Of a stretch of 64,000 bases of DNA, positions 43,542 to 54,078 are shown piece after piece. Position 1 is the stretch's first letter. Each line of letters opens with the position of its first letter. The translations under genes were made by a program, and so were the position numbers. The DNA lies in the NCBI GenBank assembly GCA_947184155.2, contig CAMXCT020000314.1, positions 27,986 through 91,985 on the forward strand, in the 5' to 3' direction. This DNA comes from Cladocopium goreaui (lineage: Eukaryota; Sar; Dinophyceae; Suessiales; Symbiodiniaceae). The notes below the pieces were generated by a model, which saw only the letters and a list, made by a program, of their open reading frames with translations, did no database searches and was not told the DNA's origin.

Positions 43542-44260
43542 GTACCCTGGCTTTATATATACTTAGTCGGTCTTCATGACATGCATCAAGCATCATACGT
43601 TTATCTATCTGACTAGTTGCACTTAACCTGGGACCTTTTAATATTCGAAACCCATACATAAGTACAGTGGGGAAAAATGAGGAACATAACACTGGGGCCC
43701 TCATCTAAGGAACAAGTTCTCGTGGACCTCGGTTTGCATTAGATGGCCGAATCTTTACCGACCTATGCCAGGTCGGCCAAATTCAGAGGGCACAACGCCA
43801 TTTCACGGCAAATCTGATGATTTCTCATCAGGATATCGAAAAAGAGCAGCTGGTTTTTGTCGTATGTGAAAATCTCATGAAAAAACAAAGGTAGCAAATT
43901 GGTTCAGGAGACATGAAAAAATAAACCGTGAAAAAGCGTGCATTTGGCCGTGAAAAACCGTTGATTGGCCATGAAAAACGTGAAATTCACACTTTGATTT
44001 TTTGATCATTTTTTGGCATCTTTTGGAAGTTTTTTCATGTTTTGCTCAGATGTTGATCTTTCGAGTTTGAATTTCACAATATTTCACACATGTTTGAACC
44101 CTCTGAATTTCACAATGAATTTCCACTTGGCGTTTCGTGATTTCATTGCCTCTGAACCTATACCTTTGGTTTCCAGCTGCCTGGATAGCTGTTAACGTTT
44201 GAAATCCCCTCGCCTGAACCTGTGCGTGTCCATGGGGAAGAGGGGTGCCAGTGGTGATGC
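43542..44260. other. Intergenic or intronic sequence with short repeats
   Basis: Contains CATTTGGCCGTGAAAAA-type units at 43930-43985 and no supported exon. Confidence 0.4.
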
Positions 44261-44261
44261 C

Positions 44262-47200
44262 CAGAAGCTGAAGCAGCGACTGTTACCAGTCCTGCTGGTG
44301 TCGGGGCTGCTGCTTCTACGGAGGCAACCGAAGTCGAGATGCCACCTCCAAAGGTACCTCGAAAAGACAAAAAGCAAAAGAAGGAAAAGAAGGAGAAGAA
44401 GGAACAGTCAGGTTCGAAAGAGCCAGCGACTGAAAAGAATGATGAGCCAGAGCTCACTGAGGAGGATCTCGAAGCTGCTGTGGAAGCGGCCATGGACGCT
44501 GCCGTTGCAGCTGGTGATGTTGCTGCTACGGAGGAGCCGAAGAAACTCAAGAGGCTTCGACATGTTGAGTGTGAGCCAGAAGTTCGCCCGAAGGCTAAGG
44601 CGAAGGCCATGGCCAAGGAGAAGAAACCGGATCCTCAAGAGCCACCCTTTGACATTACCTGGGAGAACCACAGCCTTTTGATGAAACACTTTCAGATCAG
44701 TGAGGACGAGGCCACTTCTTGCCTTCTTCAGGTGATCGGCCCGGATGACAGGTACAAGAAATTCTGGGGGAAGTTCAGCGTCGATGCCAAGGATTCCAAG
44801 GACAAGGGCAAGGAGACTTCAGAGCCTACGGCCAAGACCAAGGACGCTGTTGCTGCTCAATCTGATGATGATGGGACGGAGTTCTATGGAGGGGGTCCAA
44901 TGATCGACAATGGTGACGATCATGATGATGATGTCGATGGGGACACAGCTTCGACTTCTTCGGGTGGCACACCACCTCGCCCACCACCACCTCCAGCTGC
45001 AGCTCCAGTTGAGACTGTCAGCTCCGAGCCAGTGATTGACCAGATGGAGACTCAGCCCATGGAAGTTCCTGAGCCTGTCATCCAACACATTCCTTCGAAG
45101 CCGGATGATGCTGAAGTCGCACGACGTGCCTTTTGCCGAGAAGGTGAAATCTGCACCCACGCCGGCCAAAGCTTTGGAGAAACAGGCGCTGGTGTGAGAG
45201 CACTTTTTGTGATAGGTCCGTAACACGGAAGTGTTTCATCTAAACTGAAACCACGGGAACTTTTGTTTTTGGGATGTGTCCATAACAGGGAAGTTTCCTT
45301 CATGAGTTCTATTAGTTGGATGACACTTTGAGGAAATATTGATAAGAGTTTAAAAATCGTGTTTATGTCCTAATGATTTTTTGAAGACATTAATTGACTC
45401 TCCCTTATATATTTTGTGTAGTGAGAATCTTCAAGAAATACATGTGGGGATGGTACTTCTATTTTCCACTGCTCACATTTCATGAGCCCTGACTAGGCTG
45501 ACTGCCCTAGCAAGGTCCCGGTGAACAGTGGGCCTCCACGGCGACTGCTGTCGCTTGTTTCGAAAGGAAAGAGTTAAACTTTTGATGACCAAAACCTCAC
45601 AAAAATTGGTATACGTGCTATGTGGTTGTCCCTTTCTAAAACAAACATGTCATATATATATATATACAAATATAATATCGAACTGTCAGGTCTTGCACAA
45701 CACTGTCGCTGGGCCAGCACGATCTCTCCCGTCAAGCTTCCGTCATGAATCACGATGCTGAGAAAGCTGAGACGCTTTCCACGTGTCCTGACTAACATGT
45801 TTACGTTTTCTCCTGATGTTTAATCATGTTTAAACTAGTTTTTGAAGTTTTGTTTTTGTACTTTTTCTTGGAAATATATTTTTGGTTTCACAGGTTGGGC
45901 CCTTCAGCTTCGCAGACAGCGGGGGATGATGACAAAGTCGCTGAGATTGTGAAAGCATTGAGCTTGCTTTCTGTGACGATGAAGCAACCGTGGTGCAGGG
46001 ATTTGATGACTGAGCTTGGCTTCTGCCTCCCTGGACAAGTACCTGAAGATCAAGAGTTGAATGATGCCAAGGATGGCAAACCTTCTGGATCGAGACCTTC
46101 TGGATCCACACCTGTCTCTCCTGCACATGTACCTGCACCCAAGCCTGCGCCCACGCCCACTCCGCCCACACCGCCTGAAGAGACACCTTCGGCACCTCCT
46201 GCAGCCACATCCCCTGAAGTTCCGGAGCCAACGACTGGAGCTGAGAAGCCTGAAGATCCTGGAGCTGGGGCTGTTGTCATCAACAGCTCTACTCACAGAG
46301 CAGCCCATGCTCGCTTGCAGAGAAGGATGCACTCTCTTGGTGAAGCTGAGTGCCCAAACATGGCGAAGCTTTGGGCTGGCAGCAGAAAGGACTTTCGATG
46401 TTTTTGGTTTGAAAAAATATGTTAAAACAGATTTCCATTCATTGTGATTCACACACTTTTTCATGATTTCCACTTCCAGGACAAGCAAGAGCTTCTGGCG
46501 AAGTGGGTTCAAAATGGAGAAAACCTGGCTGCAGTGGAGTGTGCTTTGCAGCTGCAGCGTAAGAAGGAGGGAGAGTTGGAACATGGCCGAGAGTTGCTCA
46601 CTGTGAGTGAGATGAAAGCCAAAGGATTCAGTACGAGCATTGGAACACATTCGGAAATGATCAGGATTTTTTCTTTCCCCAATGTGTGCCGTACCTTGTT
46701 GTTGAAACAATGTTTTTGTTTTTGGGGGATTTAGTCAATGTTTTTAACGTCATCATTTTCACAAATTTTCGATTCAGGGCGAAGATCGAAGCGATCGTCA
46801 AGAAACCTGGTCATCCTGACCCAGACGCCCCACATGATGTTGCCAGCACTCGCTGGTGGTGCAATGTTGGAGGGAAATACACAGGGCGCGAAGTTGCATC
46901 TGTGACCATGAGGGCATCCACCACTGTGGCGGCCACTGCGGATGCTCTCACTTCTATGTTGGGTGGATCAGAAGGCTGTGCATCTGGAAGTGAGATGCTG
47001 TCCTTGACCAATGGGAATAGTGGCTCGGAAGCCACCTCGGGTGCAACACCTGCGCCATCGATGGAGGCATTGGTGGGATTGATTTCCGCCAAGGCCAAAG
47101 CCAAGTCGAAGGCCAAAGCCAAGGCCAAGGCGAAAGCCAATCCCAGTCATGCAGCTGCAACGACGCCAGCAGAAGCCCGAGAGCAATTTCGCACTTGGGC

Positions 47201-48037
47201 AATTTAGATTTCACTGTTTTTTTTTAGGGGGTTACAAAATTAATCTTGAAATTTCATGTTTCAAAGACATGAAGACCAAAAGCATTTTTTGAAATCGGAA
47301 ACACAACCCAATGACAGTTTTTTGTGAGGCAAGGACATCAAGAAGGAGCACGCTTCGTGCACCAACGTTGCCATGGACCTTCCACCAGGACATGCGCTGA
47401 GGACTGATCTTGCGAACGCAAAGGCCAAGCTGGAGGAGATGCTGGAAGAGTTTCTTTTCAGCATCAAATCAAACACCTTAAGGTTTGAAAAACTTAAACG
47501 AACTTTGTACCATAAATATAAATACATATTTATATATGTATATATATTTACATATATATATTTACATATATACAAATATGTATTTACATATATATATATA
47601 CATATACAATATATATGTATATATATATACATTTATATAAACATATATATATATTTTTACATATATATATACACATATTTCTATATATATATATATAGCC
47701 CCTGTGAATTATAAACACCAAAACCTATAACTACCTTTTAGGTTTGGAGCTTGCTACATTCATCAGCCAAATCCAAGGCTGCGTACCATGCCCGATGAGG
47801 AGATCGCAGACTATGCCGAGACTTGTGCCCAGAAGGTAGGAGACCCATCGTAAACCCCGATATCGATATGTTGAAATCTTTAATGGTTCATTCCCATCAG
47901 TGTTTTTCAAAACGAACTATTCCCAAACAAAAAATCATGTCATCGCTTCCCTGCTTCAGGTGCTGGATTCCCGCATGTTGCGGGCGCAGGCCTCTGCAGT
48001 GGCCAAAGAATTTCGAAAGGCTGAAGCGGCAGAGTAG
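44262..48037 (+). CDS. Spliced gene for a Lys-rich, Pro-rich multi-exon protein
   Basis: Exons: about 44262-45190 ([50 protein letters not shown]); 45894-46389 ([38 protein letters not shown], a Pro/Thr linker, [12 protein letters not shown]); 46480-about 46630 ([33 protein letters not shown]); about 46778-47205 ([30 protein letters not shown], a KAKAK tail); about 47334-47482 ([20 protein letters not shown]); 47742-47835 ([20 protein letters not shown]); 47960-48037 ([23 protein letters not shown]). Several junctions are in phase, including a GA-AG intron at 46390-46479. Two introns have 7 bp direct repeats at their borders. Near 45110-45190 the most protein-like frame changes, so one indel or tiny intron is likely. 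I associate the family with dinoflagellates; its role is unknown. Confidence 0.6.
47515..47697. repeat. AT microsatellite inside an intron
   Basis: TATATATACATATA-type runs between exons ending 47482 and starting 47742. Confidence 0.95.
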
Positions 48038-48039
48038 AT

Positions 48040-48700
48040 AGCCTCGATCACATGCGGCTGACAGGCTCCGATTTTGAGATACCTGACCCTTCGTGACATC
48101 TGGGTCGCTCCCATTAGGTTGCCAGGGGAGACATTGTCAATAGGATATGGGTGAAATGAAAATAGGTATCCAATATCCATCAAAAAAATATTCAAATATC
48201 ATTCCATAAAATGTTCAATCTTTGTCTTGGAATACCCTATTAGTATTTCATAGTGTTTCAAGTCCTGCAGGCAATGTGCTGGCATTTTCTTGGATAATGA
48301 AAGATGGATGGCTGCTGATAGCCTACCATGCGATGGCGCAATTGGGATTCCAAAACCATAGACCATGGCTTCAACAGCCGTGAATGGTGATGTCGCTGGC
48401 CCGCTGGGAAGAAAAAAATCAGGTTCTTGGAGCTCCCATGGAAACGGAATCCACCACCCATATTGTATTCCCCTTGGATTGGTTGTGAATCTTCGCAACT
48501 TTGACCAATCGACCACTGCATTGACATGATTTCGAGGAAACAAACTTTCATGGGATACATCCATGCCCGCGCAGGTGAGCTATTTCCTCAAGCACAGTCG
48601 CTGCTGCGAGACCAGCTCGATGTAGCGTTTCTTGGTAAGGATCCTGATGGGCACAACAACCATCCAATCTTTGTATATTATATATATATATATATTTATT
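48040..48700. other. Unassigned; possible exon or minus-strand frame
   Basis: The minus strand is open for 121 codons at 48564-48199 with protein-like stretches (WWIPFPWELQEPDFFLPSG), and the plus strand has a possible exon around 48538-48633 (YIHARAGELFPQAQSLL). Neither has enough support to choose. Confidence 0.25.
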
Positions 48701-48704
48701 TATC

Positions 48705-49560
48705 TGAGTGGCGTTGCATTCGAAAGGATCTGTAAAAACATCAAATTGCTATACATGATGGATCGTTATTTACACAAGATAATCGGTGTAAAACCACACA
48801 CCACATATGATCCCTGTACGAGTTCACCGGGTTAGGTTGGGGCCTATGAATTTCTAATAGAAAATGTAGATTGTATAAATTAGGGACCCACGAAAATCTA
48901 GCAACAGGCATCAAACCAATTTGAGGTATCCTAGAAAAATGGCAACGTACAATAAGTGCATTTTCGAAGCTATGTCTAGAATTTCCTTAGAAAAACACCG
49001 CCCTACTTGAATTGCATAGTTTTGAAATTACGAAATCAAATATGTGAGAAAGTTACTGCTCCCCTTTTTCTAGAGCCCAACATCCAACCCATCGAATTTC
49101 CATCCCATTTCGACAAAAATTGGGTACCCCCGAATATGTCATGGTTTCGAATCTCGTTATCCCCATTCAAATTGCCATAAATTGGGTAATTATCCCTGTT
49201 TTCAGACGCACCCAAATACATCCAAACATCATATTGTTGGTTGTAATATGTTGTAATTCATTCATGCATGTACTAGAAAACAAAATGACCTGCCAGTGCC
49301 TCGAGAAAATCAAGGACCACGAGAAAATCTATGCACGTATTCCCAGAGATGCTAAAATTATGCTTGTGGATTTGGGGCACCTAAACTACCCAGAGATCAA
49401 GATCTTACGACTCAGAGGTTTCCAAAATTGTTCTGTAGAAAATTGGGGGTACTTCGGAAGCATCATTTCAGCAAATTCGAGCTTTTCGAGTGACAGAAAA
49501 TCAACCCTCCTTAGGGGGTTAGCCCCCCTGAAATCCTAGAGGAAACTCATACCGGTGTCA
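48705..49560 (+). repeat. Dispersed repeat D, copy 2 (intronic)
   Basis: Homologous to 37869-38745 in the same orientation, also preceded by a TATATA tract. It starts GAGTGGCGTTGCATTCGAA and ends CTCATACCGGTGTCA. Small indels distinguish the copies. Confidence 0.9.
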
Positions 49561-49639
49561 ACAAACCATCTAGATCGAGTTCAAGTGTTCCAACATGTTA
49601 CAACTCAAATGTCATTTTAAACCTCGGCTTACCGCACAG

Positions 49640-51786
49640 GATTGCTCGCAGCATCGGGGCTGGCTACACCACTGTGCGCCACGCCAGAGAGATTGCGGAG
49701 GTATATGGTTCTGATTTGTTTTCGTGTCTTGACCATTTGATCCACCAACCCCAGGACGTGTTGAAGTTGATCTAAAATATCACCAAATATGATGGGTGAG
49801 TTAACCTTAAGATCAAGGGGGGGCCATCTCTTGCCCAACATCATCAAGATGCCATCTCTTGGCCAACATCATTACTTTAAGGTCTACAGCCGAACGAGGT
49901 CTTCATGAACGTGCGTTGAAGGCTGGTCAATCACTACCATGTGAGGTATCTTTTCGCTCTATCCCTGTGAAAAAGAGTGTGGATGACAACGACCTGGAAA
50001 TGGTTGACTGGCCGTTCCTTTTGCCTCACAATTTCGTGGCTTGGATAACATGGTACAAATCATGTTTGAGATAAGTACTCTTGGGTGTGTTTGAAGTTGT
50101 TAGTACCCCGAAAGATCCCTTAATCCAGTCGCCCGGGTTGTGCTTTCCTAGGCCAAAGCGCTTGTGAGTGAGGGTCATCTCGATTGCCTGATCAACGATT
50201 TCACTGCTCTGACTGCTTATTGGCAAGGGATGGCTTCGGATTTCCCTAGCCACCCTGTGGCAAGTGATAGGAGATGCTGGAACACATCGCTTGGGTGCAC
50301 ATTGTATTGCCACCCAAATGAATTGATATAGATTGTATTTTGTCATTTTGGTTCTACAGCCAAGATTTTCTTCAACCAAAATGTAAACAATCTTAGGTGA
50401 TGAAATTGAGGTTCTCAATGACAGCTGGCTTTTCATCATATGGACAAGCGACCATTGCCCCTATAGAACGAACAGTGTTTGCAGTCGGTGGCCCATAGCG
50501 GTGTTTCCCAAGTCTCTCTACTACATGAACCCCGATGGCATTAATCTAACTGTTCAAGCGGCCACAGCTGAAATCGTGGAGTCTTTTAACAAGCTGAGCA
50601 CCGATGGCATCAAACTTCGCACATTTCCATCCATGGGAAATGAACTCGTACTTTGGAAAGAATTCAGCAATGCTTTCAAAAAAGGTTTGTTATATTTACC
50701 CTCGAAAAAAAAGATATCAACCATTTTCACCAAATCAGGTAGGTCGACTCAAGCTATTCGTCATGGGATTTCGTGGAGATTGGAAAAGTTATGTCCAGGT
50801 GTTCAACTTGGTCAGGCATCCTGGTACAGATGAGGTTCGGTGAACAATGAGAAAAATGTTCAAACCCCCAAGTTTCCAATATGTTACAACTTTATTGGGA
50901 GTAACACGATCCCCTGAAGGTTTGCTACTTATGCAAAGCCACCAAAGGTGCCTCTGACATGAGCATGTGTTTCACTGACATTTCCCCTGGAGCTGCATGG
51001 ATGGGGACATTTCTCCAAGAAAACCCTTGGGAGACAGTACCCCATTACACCCGACTGATCGGGTTCGACCTGCAAATGGTTGTACCGGACCTGCTGCATA
51101 CTTTCAACCTCGGGATCGGACGAGACCTTGCTGGCTCCATACTCAAAGTCATTTTACAGGATGATCGGGTGTTTGCTGGGGACACTATCCAATCGAGATT
51201 TGAAAATGCAACAGAATCCTTGAGAAGATTCGCAAAGGCTGGAAAACATATTCTCAAGCTCAAGAAGCTATCCAAATCGAAAATATGGTGGGAAACAAAA
51301 AAGTATCCCGAGCTGAAGAGTAGTGGCTCAGACTGCCATATCGTATGCACATGGCTAGAAGATATTCTTCAACCGCACCAAAATGTTTATGGCGACTTCA
51401 TGACACTACTTTGGACTTCCAATCGGTGCTTGAAGCTGCTATACAGCGCAGATTGGTTCTTGAAACCGAATGAAAAGCGCACTGTTGAAACCTTGAGTAG
51501 GATTTTCACATCAACCTACTTGATGCTTGCTCACAATTCTCTTCAAAACAACGAACTTCTTTGGAGAGTGCGACCCAAATTGCACATGTACTGGCACCTG
51601 AGCTTGTGGCGTAGACATGTGAACCCATCGAAGTACAGCTGTTGGATGGATGAGGACTGGCTTCGTAAGATCAGCAAGGTGATGCAGTTGACTTCAGTCA
51701 AAACTTCACAAAAAAGGGTGCTTCAGCGATGGTTGATGGCCGTGCCAATGAATTTGGCAAAAATCAGAAACAGCTTGAATTCGTGA
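49640..51786 (+). CDS. Spliced gene for a large protein with a DLLH...LG motif (transposase-derived?)
   Basis: Exons: 49640-about 49701 (IARSIGAGYTTVRHAREIAE); about 49882-50052 (GLHERALKAGQ, DWPFLLPHNFVAWIT); from 50152 (AKALVSEGHLDCLINDFTAL, YWQGMASDFPSHPV); 50485-50683 (RWPIAVFPKSLYYMNPDGI, NELVLWKEFSNAFKK); 50739-50828 (KLFVMGFRGDWKSYVQVFNL, RHPGTDE); 50920-51786 (VCYLCKATKGASD; VPDLLHTFNLGIGRDLAG; KYPELKSSGSDCHIVCTWLE; RPKLHMYWHLSLW; TGA stop). The long last exon resembles an expanded dinoflagellate family. D-L-L-H-x3-L-G recalls the D-x-x-H-x3-L-G box of KDZ/Plavaka/tnp2-type transposases, so descent from a DNA transposase is possible but unproven. The first two exon joins are not in phase as read, so an exon may be missed. 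Confidence 0.6.
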
Positions 51787-52530
51787 CAAATTCTAGCCTG
51801 GCAAAAAAACTGATTGTCCCCATGCACCATGGGGTCAGGCCGCAGTGCGGGATACGGTGAATTTCGGGTCATTTTGGGATCTATTGGTCGACTTTGTATT
51901 TCTATGATTTTCTATGTATCAACAATTGATATCTTTTCAACCCACCAGTGTTGTATGCTCAACTGTTCCTGGCAACTTTGTTTTTTTGAATGTATCAAAC
52001 ATGCGGAGATTCAACGGTCGAGCCATGATTGAGGTACGGCGTGGTAATATCAGGCATCAACCATATATCGATATTTGCATGTTACCTGTAGGCCAGGTAA
52101 CATGTATAGAAATATCAGATAGTAAATGCTATAGACTTTCAATACATATTGGCCCAAGTCTCCAGTTTGTGATGAACATCACACCGTGAAAACGTGCTTT
52201 TGTGACAAAAAACATTTCCTTGAGAAACTGTTTTGGCATGAGGATGGCAGCAGTGAAAAACATAAATTGTTGATGCTTGGGCATTATGGAATGTCTATAC
52301 GGCATACATCCACCTCTGACACCAGAAGCGCTTACCATTTTCTGGATCGTGTGGTCAATATGGTTTTTGACCTATGGTAATCAAAAACGTGAAAACGTGA
52401 AAACGGTGAAAATTCACACACACCCGCCCGTGAAAACCCATTTGGCCGTGAAAAACGCATTTGGCCGTGAAAATATCATTTGGATACCTTGTCACCCAAA
52501 AGGTGATCGATGGCGGTTTGGCTTCCAAAA
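51787..52530. other. Gene-free stretch with repeats at the right border of the 17 kb segment
   Basis: No supported exon. CATTTGGCCGTGAAAAA units lie at 52420-52490 and AAAAGGTGATCGA at 52498-52510, ending in the 15 bp repeat at 52527-52541. Confidence 0.5.
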
Positions 52531-52851
52531 AGGTGATCGAATGAACCTCCAGGTATTCATAAGTGGACGTACAGGTTCGAGGTCCACAATGACTAGGACT
52601 TTCCGAAGACGAGGAGCAGGAGGTGTCGCAGGCCATGGATCATATTGTTGACTGCGTTGTTGTGGGTGGCGGCTTTGCCACATGGGATCGTCTCGTGAAC
52701 GAGAACGTTCAGGAGCAAAACGTACGGAATTAGATGAGTGAGCCCTATTTGCTGAGGAACAACTAAAAGTGGCAGCACGAGACGGCAGCCAGGCAATGGA
52801 GACAGAAAAGGAGAAAAGAAAAGAAACCAAAAGGGAAAAGGAAAAGGACAT
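52530..52851 (-). CDS. Retroelement ORF-h, Arg/Ser-rich, 3' truncated
   Basis: After a pyrimidine-rich leader (plus-strand purines 52785-52850) the frame reads SSANRAHSSNSVRFAPERSR, then DDPMWQSRHPQQRSQQYDPW and RLRKVLVIVDLEPVRPLMNT before entering repeat sequence. Basic and Pro/Ser-rich composition resembles the other element proteins. A second frame is also open, so the choice rests on composition. Confidence 0.35.
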
Positions 52852-52917
52852 AACCCTATCCCACTGGACAACAGGCAGTTGCCCACTTTTTCCGCATTGA
52901 TGGGACTGTAATATTGG

Positions 52918-53605
52918 TTAGTCTTCCGCCTCTGGTTCGTGAGGTGGGTTAACGCGACCGTGTTGGTCCGTTTGTTTCAAGATTCCCCATCTCAGTTTAC
53001 ACACTTGAGGATCGCGGTGAAGTCTGGCTCCGATCGTCTTCCACGAAGGACGGGACTTTGTGTCCTGTTTCATGCTTATCAGCTCTTGATCATCTGCGTT
53101 GGTCCATGGGCGAAATGGTGGGTCACGAGGTGGGTCAGCTGGATTTGGTTGCATGAGACGAAAGGTTGGAGATGGTGGTGCTTTTGGATTTGGTGTCAAT
53201 GTAAGCGTGGAGGTGCCTGGTGCTGGTGCTGGTGCTGGTGGTGGTGGTGGTGGTGGTGGTATGAAGGGCTGCACCGCCTCGATAGCTGACATCATTGTCC
53301 AAGTGATCATGAGCAGAAGCAGCTCCTGATGCTGCGTCGCAGTCGGAGTCATCTGAGTTGAGGCCTCCAGAAGGTGCTTCTGATGTGATGGGAAGTGGGC
53401 CAGGGCGGCCACATCTTTCTGACATCGGGACTCGGGTAACTGGAACTGTCTCCGATTTTTGTTTCTTCTTCGGTTGCGGGTCTTCGGTTGATGAGGCCCC
53501 TTGTTTCGACCGAACCGGAACTGGGATTGTGGATCGAGTGGTGACTCGAGGAGGTTCACTGCTTGCTGAAATGCCCGGAGTTGGATCAATGGCTGGATCG
53601 GTCAT
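52918..53605 (-). CDS. Retroelement ORF-g, Myb/SANT-like DNA-binding protein, one frameshift
   Basis: ATG 53605-53603 overlaps the previous stop as ATGA. The first part reads MTDPAIDPTPGISASSEPP, a basic PQPKKKQKSE patch and an acidic LNSDDSDCD stretch. A one-base frame change near 53290 leads to FIPPPPPPPPAPAPAP and a C-terminal domain: FRPWTNADDQELISMKQD, SRPSWKTIGARLHRD, QVCKLRWGILKQTD. This is a Myb/SANT or trihelix pattern, with W...DD.L...SW..I...L.R....C..RW. A DNA-binding or target-choice role for the element is inferred. The shift lies next to a GTG/CCA repeat that encodes the proline run, a plausible indel site. Confidence 0.65.
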
Positions 53606-54078
53606 GAGAACTGGATTTCCCTGTAATGTGGAGGATGCGTAGTAGTGGGACGCAGGTTGGGTTCAGGATTCACCACCATGTGGGACGGAAGACCTCCATG
53701 TGACACCATGGTTGGTGAAAGCGAAGACGGGGGCAAAGGGACGAAAGTGCGGAGGCCTCTTGAAGATGGACGTTCCAGGCGGAAATGTGATGAGGGCATG
53801 GAATCGTCCCATTCAATGGATGGTTCGAAGAAAGGAAGAAGACCAGCCAAGTGGTTTGGCCCGAGCCAGGTGGTGATGAAATGCACGACCCTGAGCGTGG
53901 TCCATGATGTTGGAACCAAAGAGCAAGAGAAAGCCGGAATGGGGCGAGATTTGAGCCAAGATGCTGCACGAAGAAACCTAAGACAGCATGAGAATGAAGG
54001 GACAAGGAAAAGGCAAAAAGCAAAACCAACGAAAAAGAAAGGAAAAGGGAAGGGAAAACAAGAGAAGTAGAAGCTCAA
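53602..54078 (-). CDS. Retroelement ORF-f, uncertain
   Basis: The frame overlaps the RT stop at its 5' end and the ORF-g start at its 3' end (ATGA). Its first 40 codons are a pyrimidine tract and probably untranslated. Later text is more protein-like (VVHFITTWLGPNHLAGLLPF, FEPSIEWDDSMPSSHFRLER), but there is no early ATG. TTGGCTCAA, like the spliced-leader end, occurs at 53951-53959 on this strand, and an ATG downstream of it is in another frame. The opposite strand is also open. Treated as a weak candidate. Confidence 0.35.
   Translation of the reverse strand: MSFYFSCFPFPFPFFFVGFAFCLFLVPSFSCCLRFLRAASWLKSRPIPAFSCSLVPTSWTTLRVVHFITTWLGPNHLAGLLPFFEPSIEWDDSMPSSHFRLERPSSRGLRTFVPLPPSSLSPTMVSHGGLPSHMVVNPEPNLRPTTTHPPHYREIQFS

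Noticed and set aside
53645..54070. 141-codon plus-strand Lys/Glu-rich frame
   Set aside because: It lies opposite the minus-strand element genes, and the Lys-rich end is simply the purine complement of a pyrimidine tract.
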